NCBI GenBank assembly: GCA_946481035.1
Contig: CAMLNK010000375.1
Span: 1 to 5,313, forward strand
DNA length: 5,313 nucleotides
Direction: 5' to 3'
Source of the DNA: an uncultured Dyadobacter sp.
Lineage (GTDB): Bacteria > Bacteroidota > Bacteroidia > Cytophagales > Spirosomataceae
Part shown: one piece after another, positions 1 through 5,313 of the stretch
How the letters are laid out: every line of letters starts with the position of its first letter
How positions within the stretch are numbered: the stretch's first letter is position 1
Program-made: the position numbers and the translations under genes
The notes under the pieces: model-generated
The model's database searches: none
The model's input: the letters and a program-made list of their open reading frames with translations, nothing else
What the model was told of the DNA's origin: nothing

Positions 1-1916
1 ACAGTGGTGGTGTCGGTGGCGGCAGCACAGCTTTTATCCTGGGTCACAAAATCGACCATGAAAGTCTGTTCGGCCTGGCCGTTAAGCACGGCGCATTCGG
101 GATTCCAGGCATAGGGCGAGGTGACCGATTTTACGCCCGTTTTAGCCTCGAAAATCATCCCGGCATCCTTCATGTCAAACCCGCGTCCTGCGGCCGTAAG
201 AACGATCATATTCGTGTCGGGATCGGAGGCCAGCACATCGAAAGTAATGCCTGACGCACTGCCGATCTGATAGGTGATTTCCTGGACCGGCAGGGAAGTC
301 TTCACAGCCGGCGGTCGGTTGGGCGATTCGTCGATGATGAAATATACCGGCGTTGAAACAGGCATCGGGTTACCCTCGCAGCGCATGTCTTCGACTTTGA
401 AATCCACAGCGAGCGTATCACCCTTCTTGGCATTGCATGGCGGTACCCATGTGAACTTCTGCTGAACGGTGGCTTGCCCGCTGGCAGGTTTGAAATCCAT
501 GCCCATATCGGTCATATTAAAATCCTGACCACGGCCCGAGAGCGCAAGGTTGTCTTTGTCGGGATCTTTTCCGTACACATCGAAGGTCACGGGAACGCCC
601 GCGGTCACGTGTACGTAATCGCCCGGGAGCGAGGTGGATACGGTAGGGGCATTATTGCCGTTATTTTCGCGGCGAATGTAGATATTGAGCGTGTCGGTGA
701 GAGGAAAAGGACAGCTGCCGTCCTGCGCCACGAGCTGGATCTTTATCGGACGGTTGTCGTAGGTCACAAAGCATTCTTCGAGGCAAACCTGGAATTTGAG
801 GGTGTCGTTCGGGACCCGGGTGGTGAATTGGGCCGGCAGCACGGTGAAGTAATCCTTCGAATTGTTCACCGCGTGACCGTCGACCGCAACGATCTGGTTC
901 ACGGTCGGGTCGGTGACCATTACCTCAAAACAGTTCGGATCGCCTTTTTTGACGGTTATAATCTCATTTTCAGTATAATAGGTATTCTTTCCCTTGGGCT
1001 TAAACAACAGTTTGGGTGGGTCCATTTTAGGGCAGTCGACCACTTTGAGCTGGAAATCACGCGTAAGCATCCCGATTTTCACGCCCTTGCGGTATTCTTC
1101 AACTTGCACGGCAAATACGTACAGGCCGATCGAACCGGCCGTAACAGACAGCATTCCCGTAGATTTATTGACCTTCAACGGATCGGGGCCTGGTATCATG
1201 TTACTGACCGAAATACCGTCGATCCACGTCAGGCGGGGATAGTTAGAAGAGCCGCGGGCAGGCGCGCTCGGGTTCGACTTGTCGGCATAGCCCTGCATAG
1301 GCGTGATGAGCGAATACACAAGGCTGTCGCCGTCGGCATCCGTACCACCGAAATTGAAGAGAAACGGTGAATTCACGCACGCATAATCGCCTTTGATTTC
1401 GGGGAAAACCGGCGAAGAGTTCTTGAAATTGGCATTATTCTTAAAAAGAGGCGGAAATTCGAGGTAGAAAAGGCTACCGGCGTCACCCGGCGCCTGGATG
1501 TTCGTGATTGTCCCGTTGCGGCAGCATCTGTCCCAAACCATATAATAGCCCTCCGCGTCGGCAAAATCGGTCGGACTGAGGTGGACGGCGGACGAGTAAG
1601 TGATCTGCCAGGTCTGCAATGTGGAGATTCCACAGAGCGGGTTTGCGTAGTTGACCGATTTTCGTTCTATTTTTGGGGCTTCAAGAAAGCCAATGCGCAC
1701 ATTGTCGCGCTTTCTGAATACATAAATCGTGACAGCCGGATCTTCTGCGCCAGGATTACCATTGAGGGCATCGAAGTACATCGTGAGGCCCATGTTGTAG
1801 TTGTAGTAGGTATCCTGGTTTTGCGTGATGAATAGTTGCCCGCCGACGATGTGCGTCGCTTTGGCTTCGCAAATGGCAAACAGCATCAGAATAAATAAGA
1901 TGAACCGTTTTTTCAT
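1..1916 (-). CDS. Large secreted THIVGG-type surface protein, 5' part (3' end outside window)
   Basis: The reading frame is open from the ATG at 1916 to the left edge, giving 638 complete codons with no stop; the gene is cut by the window. Residues 1-20 (MKKRF, a hydrophobic core, then AKA) form a clear Sec signal peptide, with likely cleavage before THIVGG. That mature N-terminus and the CCRNGTITN motif (C131, C132) are, from memory, hallmarks of big Bacteroidota extracellular proteins that often end in a gliding-motility-associated type IX secretion domain. That domain would lie outside the window, so the T9SS route is inferred. Residues 188-206 carry an acidic DADGDSL motif (D193, D195, D197) as in calcium-binding cadherin-like folds. 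Residues about 301-638 form three diverged tandem repeats. No enzyme motif is visible, so adhesion or a structural surface role is a guess. The start is supported by the signal peptide; no Shine-Dalgarno is seen. The gene is divergent from rlmD. Confidence 0.85.
   Translation of the reverse strand, partial: MKKRFILFILMLFAICEAKATHIVGGQLFITQNQDTYYNYNMGLTMYFDALNGNPGAEDPAVTIYVFRKRDNVRIGFLEAPKIERKSVNYANPLCGISTLQTWQITYSSAVHLSPTDFADAEGYYMVWDRCCRNGTITNIQAPGDAGSLFYLEFPPLFKNNANFKNSSPVFPEIKGDYACVNSPFLFNFGGTDADGDSLVYSLITPMQGYADKSNPSAPARGSSNYPRLTWIDGISVSNMIPGPDPLKVNKSTGMLSVTAGSIGLYVFAVQVEEYRKGVKIGMLTRDFQLKVVDCPKMDPPKLLFKPKGKNTYYTENEIITVKKGDPNCFEVMVTDPTVNQIVAVDGHAVNNSKDYFTVLPAQFTTRVPNDTLKFQVCLEECFVTYDNRPIKIQLVAQDGSCPFPLTDTLNIYIRRENNGNNAPTVSTSLPGDYVHVTAGVPVTFDVYGKDPDKDNLALSGRGQDFNMTDMGMDFKPASGQATVQQKFTWVPPCNAKKGDTLAVDFKVEDMRCEGNPMPVSTPVYFIIDESPNRPPAVKTSLPVQEITYQIGSASGITFDVLASDPDTNMIVLTAAGRGFDMKDAGMIFEAKTGVKSVTSPYAWNPECAVLNGQAEQTFMVDFVTQDKSCAAATDTTT
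3..1016 (-). repeat. Three diverged tandem domain repeats within the secreted protein
   Basis: These are protein-level repeats of about 112-117 residues: residues 301-417, 418-530 and 531 to the window edge. The last two match best. Both have TSLP (428 and 540), (V/I)TFDV (443 and 557), an acidic DPD segment (451 and 565), GRG followed by DF or FD (461 and 578), an aromatic-x-W-x-P-x-C strand (488-494 and 602-608), and a closing D-x-x-C (D510/C513 and D627/C630). The first copy keeps the cysteine-rich middle (C378, C382) and the closing QDGSC (C402) but has drifted elsewhere. The pattern fits Ig-, PKD- or cadherin-like beta-sandwich modules, perhaps with one disulfide each. The third copy replaces the last acidic residue of the DPDxD loop, so it may bind calcium poorly. 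More copies may follow outside the window. Confidence 0.6.
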
Positions 1917-1980
1917 GGAATATTGCGGCAGTAAAATTGATCCGATAGGATATTGGGATTAGAAATTAAAACACGAAATA
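1917..1980. promoter_or_regulatory. Divergent intergenic region, presumed promoters for both flanking genes
   Basis: These 64 bp separate the start codons of the secreted-protein gene (minus) and rlmD (plus), so at least part of both promoters should lie here or just inside the coding regions. The stretch is A/T-rich and has no Shine-Dalgarno before either start, as is common in Bacteroidota. On the plus strand TAAAATTG (1932-1939) differs by one base from the TAnnTTTG -7 consensus, but no good TTG lies about 19-20 bases upstream. On the minus strand I find no convincing match. The promoter positions are therefore inferred from gene arrangement only. Confidence 0.35.
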
Positions 1981-3381
1981 ATGTCTAAGAGTAACAAGTA
2001 CGAGTACGTTGAAATTACCGATTTTGCGGCAGAAGGCAAATGTATATTTAAATCGGATGACGGCGTAATCTTTGTAGAAGGTGATGTGGCGCCTGGTGAC
2101 ATCGTCGATCTTCAGGTAGTCCGTACCAAGAAGAAATTGAAGGAGGCGATCGTTACCAAAATCCATTCACAATCGGCTTTACGTACAAAACCCTATTGCG
2201 AGCATTTCGGAGTTTGCGGGGGCTGTAAGTGGCAGCATATCAGCTACGAACATCAGCTCAGGTTCAAGCGGCAGCAGGTAGTGGATCATTTTGAAAGGAT
2301 AGGAAAGATCAGGAATGTTGAGATTAACGAGATAATCGCTGCCCCTAAGACCGAATATTACCGCAATAAGTTGGAATTCACTTTCTCGAATTGGCGCTGG
2401 CTGACCAAGGAGCAACTCGATTCGGGACAGCCTTTTACCAAAACGGCGCTGGGCTTCCACGTGCCCAAGCGTTTCGACAAAATCTTTACCGTAGATCATT
2501 GCCATCTGCAACCCGATCCCTCCAACGCGATCCGCAATGCATTGCACCGCTTTTCAGAGGAAAAGGGGTATCCTTATTACGACGTGCGTTTTAATGTCGG
2601 CGTGATGCGCAATGTGATCATCCGTACGGCCAATTCCGGCGACGTGATGGTGATCGTGCAATTCGGGGAGCAAAACGATGAGATTATCGCGGAAGTAATG
2701 GAATTTCTGCATCAAAACCATCCGGAAATCACTTCATTGAACTACATCGTGAATCTGAAAGGAAACGATTCGTACCAGGACCAGGATGTGATCCATTATG
2801 CCGGCGAGAAGGTGATCCGCGAAACGATGGAGGACCTGACATTCCTTGTAGGGCCAAAGTCTTTCTACCAGACCAACTCGGAGCAGGCTTATAAGTTGTT
2901 CAGCGTGGCACGCGATTATGCGCAGCTGACGGGGAATGAGTCGGTTTATGACCTTTACACCGGAACCGGTACCATTGCCAACTTCGTAGCCCGCAACGCG
3001 AAGAAGGTGGTAGGCGTAGAATATGTGGAAGCAGCCGTGCAGGACGCCCGCATTAACTCCCAATTGAATGGTATTACCAACACGTCATTCTTCGCGGGCG
3101 ACATGCGCGCGATCATGAACGAGAACTTCCTGCACACGCATGGCCGCCCGGATGTGATCATTACCGATCCGCCGCGCGCGGGAATGGACGTGCCCGTGAT
3201 CGAAACGATCCTGAAAGCCGCTCCCGACCGAGTCGTGTACGTGAGTTGCAACACGGCCACGCAGGCACGCGACCTGGCGTTAATGTCCGAAGATTATGAA
3301 GTGACGCGCGTACAACCGGTCGATATGTTCCCGAATACGCACCATGTGGAGAATGTGGCTTTGCTTGTTCGGCGTGGTTAA
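1981..3381 (+). CDS. rlmD: 23S rRNA (uracil-C5)-methyltransferase, RlmD/RumA family
   Basis: This cytoplasmic, SAM-dependent enzyme methylates carbon 5 of a uracil in RNA, in RlmD U1939 of 23S rRNA. The 466-residue protein is complete and normal in length. Residues about 5-62 form a TRAM RNA-binding domain. C73, C79 and C82 (C-x5-C-x2-C) plus C174 are the four expected [4Fe-4S] ligands. The C-terminal Rossmann methyltransferase domain has QTN (297-299), motif I DLYTGTG (324-330), an acidic SAM ligand in GVEYVE (345-350), DPPRAGM (396-402), the catalytic nucleophile C423 in YVSCNTATQ, and the general base E457 in HHVENVALL. Nothing essential is missing. The ATG at 1981 is supported by the TRAM domain starting directly after it; the leader is A-rich without Shine-Dalgarno. 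The family also includes RlmC, RlmCD and TrmA, so the exact target base is inferred; the cluster cysteines argue against TrmA. Confidence 0.93.
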   Translation: MSKSNKYEYVEITDFAAEGKCIFKSDDGVIFVEGDVAPGDIVDLQVVRTKKKLKEAIVTKIHSQSALRTKPYCEHFGVCGGCKWQHISYEHQLRFKRQQVVDHFERIGKIRNVEINEIIAAPKTEYYRNKLEFTFSNWRWLTKEQLDSGQPFTKTALGFHVPKRFDKIFTVDHCHLQPDPSNAIRNALHRFSEEKGYPYYDVRFNVGVMRNVIIRTANSGDVMVIVQFGEQNDEIIAEVMEFLHQNHPEITSLNYIVNLKGNDSYQDQDVIHYAGEKVIRETMEDLTFLVGPKSFYQTNSEQAYKLFSVARDYAQLTGNESVYDLYTGTGTIANFVARNAKKVVGVEYVEAAVQDARINSQLNGITNTSFFAGDMRAIMNENFLHTHGRPDVIITDPPRAGMDVPVIETILKAAPDRVVYVSCNTATQARDLALMSEDYEVTRVQPVDMFPNTHHVENVALLVRRG

Positions 3382-3406
3382 GGGAAAAGGTCAGGTGTAG
3401 CCTCTC

Positions 3407-3520
3407 GTTGGGCGTAGTATGCGCCTATGTCCGAGCGTCGCGCGGTCTCTGACCGCAACATCACGCAAAGCCGGTCGGAGACCGGCACCCACCTGGACGT
3501 AGTCATAGACTACGCCCAAC
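3407..3520. repeat. 114-bp near-palindromic element with four nested hairpins (REP/BIME- or MITE-like)
   Basis: The ends are a perfect 12-bp inverted repeat, GTTGGGCGTAGT (3407-3418) and ACTACGCCCAAC (3509-3520), extended inward by CTATG (3425-3429) and CATAG (3504-3508). Inside are four small hairpins: GGCGTA/TGCGCC (3411-3425, one wobble pair), GCGGTC-TCT-GACCGC (3442-3456), GCCGGTC-GGA-GACCGGC (3470-3486) and CGTAGT-CATAG-ACTACG (3498-3514). Their centres are about 28-31 bp apart. The two inner hairpins are near reverse complements of each other about the same centre (about 3463) as the ends, so the whole unit has dyad symmetry. No T-run follows any stem, so none is a classical terminator. 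No clear target-site duplication flanks it. It contains no gene. Its position between convergent genes fits a dispersed non-coding repeat, but copy number cannot be judged from this window. Confidence 0.65.
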
Positions 3521-3546
3521 TTTCAAGTGAATCCCAACCACAACGC

Positions 3547-3595
3547 CTGACAACAAATGACCACCCCTGACAATACCCTGACCACAAATGACAAA
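3547..3595. repeat. Five short TGAC(A/C)A direct repeats at helical spacing
   Basis: TGAC followed by AA or CA occurs at 3548, 3558, 3568, 3579 and 3589, spaced 10, 10, 11 and 10 bases, close to one turn of B-DNA. The unit of 17 bases at 3548-3564 recurs at 3579-3595 with 14 of 17 identical, a period of 31. This could be a degenerate short tandem repeat or a protein-binding array. It lies beyond the dnaB terminator stem, so it is not in the main part of the dnaB transcript. No function can be assigned. Confidence 0.4.
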
Positions 3596-3629
3596 AAAAG
3601 GCCGGAATGAGCGATCATTTCCGGCCTTT
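3593..3629 (-). terminator. Intrinsic (Rho-independent) terminator of dnaB
   Basis: AAAGGCCGGAA (3597-3607) pairs perfectly with TTCCGGCCTTT (3619-3629). The stem can be extended by TGA/TCA across a single unpaired base, closing a GCGA loop. Read on the minus strand, the stem runs straight into seven Ts (complement of 3593-3599), the classical layout. It starts 28 bases after the dnaB stop codon. Read on the plus strand, the stem is followed only by TTTAACAT, so it would be a weak terminator for rlmD, if it acts there at all. Confidence 0.9.
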
Positions 3630-3656
3630 AACATATTTGTTCAAACCAATAGCGTA

Positions 3657-5276
3657 TCAAAACGGAGGCTCGCTATCCGGACCCTTATAGTCGAAATTGC
3701 TCAGGTCGTTGGCGCGACTGCGGAGTGTTCCGCCCATCGGCGGTGTGGTCGGCTTGGCCTGGCTTTCAAACGACGATATAGGGTTTGAGGTCTGTATCGG
3801 GCGGTCGATCGAGAATGGCGCAGGCGTGAAGTCGGAATCGAGATCGGCGAATTTGGTGTATTTACCAATAAAGCGCAACTGGATCGTATCCAGCGAACCG
3901 GCACGGTTTTTAGCCAAAATAACTTCCCCCACGCCCGCTACCGAATTGCCTGCTTCGTCTTCCGTAATGCCATAATATTCAGGGCGGTACAGGAATATTA
4001 CCATATCCGCATCCTGCTCAATCGAACCGGATTCCCTCAAATCGGAGAGCTGCGGGCGTTTTTCACCGCCACGGGTTTCCACGGCACGGCTCAGCTGCGA
4101 AAGGGCGATCACCGGCACGTCGAGTTCTTTTGCGAGGTTTTTCAACGACCGTGAGATCATCGCAATCTCCTGTTCACGGTTACCCGGGCTTTTGCCGCCT
4201 GTATCGCCGGTCATAAGCTGCAAGTAGTCGATTACGATCATCTGAATGTCGTGCTGGGCTTTCAAACGGCGGCATTTGGCACGCAGTTCTAGGACTGAAA
4301 GGGCAGGGGTGTCGTCAATATAAATGGGGGCATTCGTAAGCCGGTGAATGCGGTGGTGCAATTGCTCCCATTCATGCGGTGCGAGGCTCCCTTTACGGAT
4401 TTTCTCACTATCGATCTCTGCCTCAGCGGAAATCAAACGATTGACAAGCTGTACCGACGACATCTCCAAAGAGAATATTGCTACCGGAATATTGAAATCC
4501 ACCGCCGCATTCCGCAGGGAGGAAACGACGAATGCCGTTTTACCCATACCGGGACGTGCCGCGAGGATCATCAATTCCGTTTTCTGCCAGCCGGATGTCA
4601 GCCTGTCGAGGGCGCTGAAACCGGAAGGTACGCCGGTCAGACCGTCCTTATTATTCTTTTTCTGGTCGAGTTCGGCCAGCGCCTGGCGCATGAGCGCGCC
4701 CATATCGGCGTAGTTTTTCTTGATATTGGATTCCGAAATCGCGAAAAGCGACTGCTCTGTTTTGTCCAGCAGCCGGAACACGTCGGTTGTATCTTCATAG
4801 GCCTCACGCTGAATCTCGGAAGATACTTTGATAAGCTCCCGCTTGATATAAGCCTGTGAGATAATGCGGGCGTGGAATTCGATGTTGGCCGCCGAGTTGA
4901 CCTTGCTGGTCAGCTCCATAATGTACGACGCGCCGCCGACGAGTTCGAGCTCCCCGGTGCTGCGCAGCTTGGCCGTCACCGTCAGCATATCAATGGGTTC
5001 CGAGTCGGCGAAGAGCGTGACGATCGCGCTGTAAATGCGGACGTGCGACTCTTTATAAAAACTATCCGGACGAAGAATATCCGCTACTGCCGTAAGAGCA
5101 TCCTTTTCGATCATCAGGGCGCCTAAAACCGCCTCTTCCAGGTCGATTGCCTGAGGGGGTAATTTGCTGAAATTCTGATCGTTGGATGGCGTTCTTGGAG
5201 GAAACGCCCGCTTGGTGCCGTTACCGGTTTTGGAGCCGCTCCTGGGATAGTTGTTTGGGGCCTTTTCGTTTTCCAT
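3657..5276 (-). CDS. dnaB: Replicative DNA helicase DnaB
   Basis: This is the hexameric ATP-driven 5'-3' helicase that unwinds DNA at the replication fork and recruits primase. The 539-residue protein is complete. Residues 1-36 are a polar, probably disordered extension. Residues 37-145 (from KLPPQAIDLEEAVLGALM) are the DnaB N-terminal helical domain, and a linker helix lies around 166-182. The RecA-like motor spans about 210-475: Walker A RPGMGKT (241-247, K246), catalytic E271 in SLEMS, Walker B IVIDYLQLM (347-355, D350), H3 ALSQLSRAVE with Q394, H4 from LSDLRESG to FLYR (410-431), and the arginine finger R458 in KNRAG. No intein interrupts these motifs, a common insertion site in DnaB. Residues about 483-539 form a Ser/Pro-rich tail ending PDSEPPF. 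The ATG at 5276 is the first available start; the next Met (M55) would cut the N-terminal domain. It is convergent with rlmD, with its own terminator at 3593-3629. Confidence 0.98.
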   Translation of the reverse strand: MENEKAPNNYPRSGSKTGNGTKRAFPPRTPSNDQNFSKLPPQAIDLEEAVLGALMIEKDALTAVADILRPDSFYKESHVRIYSAIVTLFADSEPIDMLTVTAKLRSTGELELVGGASYIMELTSKVNSAANIEFHARIISQAYIKRELIKVSSEIQREAYEDTTDVFRLLDKTEQSLFAISESNIKKNYADMGALMRQALAELDQKKNNKDGLTGVPSGFSALDRLTSGWQKTELMILAARPGMGKTAFVVSSLRNAAVDFNIPVAIFSLEMSSVQLVNRLISAEAEIDSEKIRKGSLAPHEWEQLHHRIHRLTNAPIYIDDTPALSVLELRAKCRRLKAQHDIQMIVIDYLQLMTGDTGGKSPGNREQEIAMISRSLKNLAKELDVPVIALSQLSRAVETRGGEKRPQLSDLRESGSIEQDADMVIFLYRPEYYGITEDEAGNSVAGVGEVILAKNRAGSLDTIQLRFIGKYTKFADLDSDFTPAPFSIDRPIQTSNPISSFESQAKPTTPPMGGTLRSRANDLSNFDYKGPDSEPPF

Positions 5277-5283
5277 GTTAAGA

Positions 5284-5313
5284 CAAAGTTAATCATTGGA
5301 GACCTTCGAGGAA
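5284..5313 (-). promoter_or_regulatory. Candidate Bacteroidota-type promoter for dnaB
   Basis: On the minus strand TAACTTTG (5291 down to 5284) matches the Bacteroidota primary sigma factor -7 consensus TAnnTTTG exactly. The -33 TTG is expected 19-20 bases upstream; there TTC (5313-5311) is found, a near match at the very edge of the window, so the -33 box may be incomplete. The element ends only 7 bases before the dnaB ATG. If it is used, the transcript would have almost no leader. A chance match cannot be excluded. Confidence 0.5.

Noticed and set aside
474..1370. A 298-codon open frame on the plus strand
   Set aside because: It lies fully antisense to the secreted-protein gene, whose frame is unbroken and has a signal peptide, family motifs and internal repeats. 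The plus-strand product resembles no family I know and is rich in His/Arg/Val, as expected of an antisense shadow in GC-balanced coding DNA.
2179..3260. Three minus-strand open frames of 101-122 codons opposite rlmD
   Set aside because: All are shadows of a complete, motif-perfect methyltransferase, and two of them (2734-3063 and 2955-3260) overlap each other in different frames on the same strand.
3407..3520. A tRNA or small structured RNA gene
   Set aside because: The four small stems are not arranged as a cloverleaf, there is no T-loop sequence or CCA end, and no promoter or T-run was found. A non-coding RNA cannot be excluded but has no positive support.
3407..3595. A possible CRISPR array from the repeated hairpins and TGAC motifs
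   Set aside because: There are no identical direct repeats of 25-40 bases with unique spacers and no cas genes nearby; the hairpins are inverted, not direct, repeats.
3588..3788. A 66-codon plus-strand open frame starting in the intergenic region
   Set aside because: Its start overlaps the dnaB terminator stem and most of it is antisense to the dnaB 3' end; the product has no recognisable features.
4344..4859. A 171-codon open frame on the plus strand
   Set aside because: It is antisense to the middle of dnaB, which has all catalytic motifs in its frame; there is no sign of an independent gene.
3657..5276. A possible intein or frameshift in dnaB
   Set aside because: Walker A, Walker B, H3, H4 and the arginine finger follow at normal distances in one frame, and the length of 539 residues is explained by the N- and C-terminal disordered tails.

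Overview
The window looks like an ordinary chromosomal segment of a Bacteroidota bacterium, probably an environmental member of the Cytophagales (Dyadobacter- or Spirosoma-like). Three things point there. One gene encodes a secreted protein with the mature N-terminus THIVGG and a CCRN motif, typical of the large extracellular proteins of this phylum. Neither complete gene has a Shine-Dalgarno sequence, and the starts of the two leftmost genes lie in A/T-rich DNA. A TAnnTTTG-type -7 promoter element precedes dnaB. The genus is only a guess from composition and style.

Layout: (1) Positions 1-1916, minus strand: the N-terminal 638 codons of a large secreted protein whose 3' end lies beyond the left edge. 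It has a Sec signal peptide, an N-terminal region with paired cysteines, and at least three tandem beta-sandwich-like repeats. (2) Positions 1917-1980: a 64-bp A/T-rich divergent intergenic region. (3) Positions 1981-3381, plus strand: a complete RlmD/RumA-type [4Fe-4S] rRNA uracil-C5 methyltransferase. (4) Positions 3382-3656: the intergenic region between two convergent genes. It holds a 114-bp near-palindromic element made of four evenly spaced small hairpins, a run of five TGAC motifs spaced about one helical turn apart, and a strong intrinsic terminator for dnaB. (5) Positions 3657-5276, minus strand: a complete dnaB replicative helicase with all helicase motifs and no intein. Its disordered C-terminal tail ends like an SSB tip. 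(6) Positions 5277-5313: the dnaB upstream region with a candidate promoter very close to the ATG.

The three genes do not form a pathway. They are two housekeeping genes (ribosome modification and DNA replication) next to a cell-surface or secreted protein. I see no defence system, prophage, transposase, CRISPR array, tRNA or rRNA. The least explained part is the intergenic region between rlmD and dnaB. Its nested inverted repeat looks like a dispersed REP/BIME- or MITE-like element, but one window cannot show whether it recurs in the genome.
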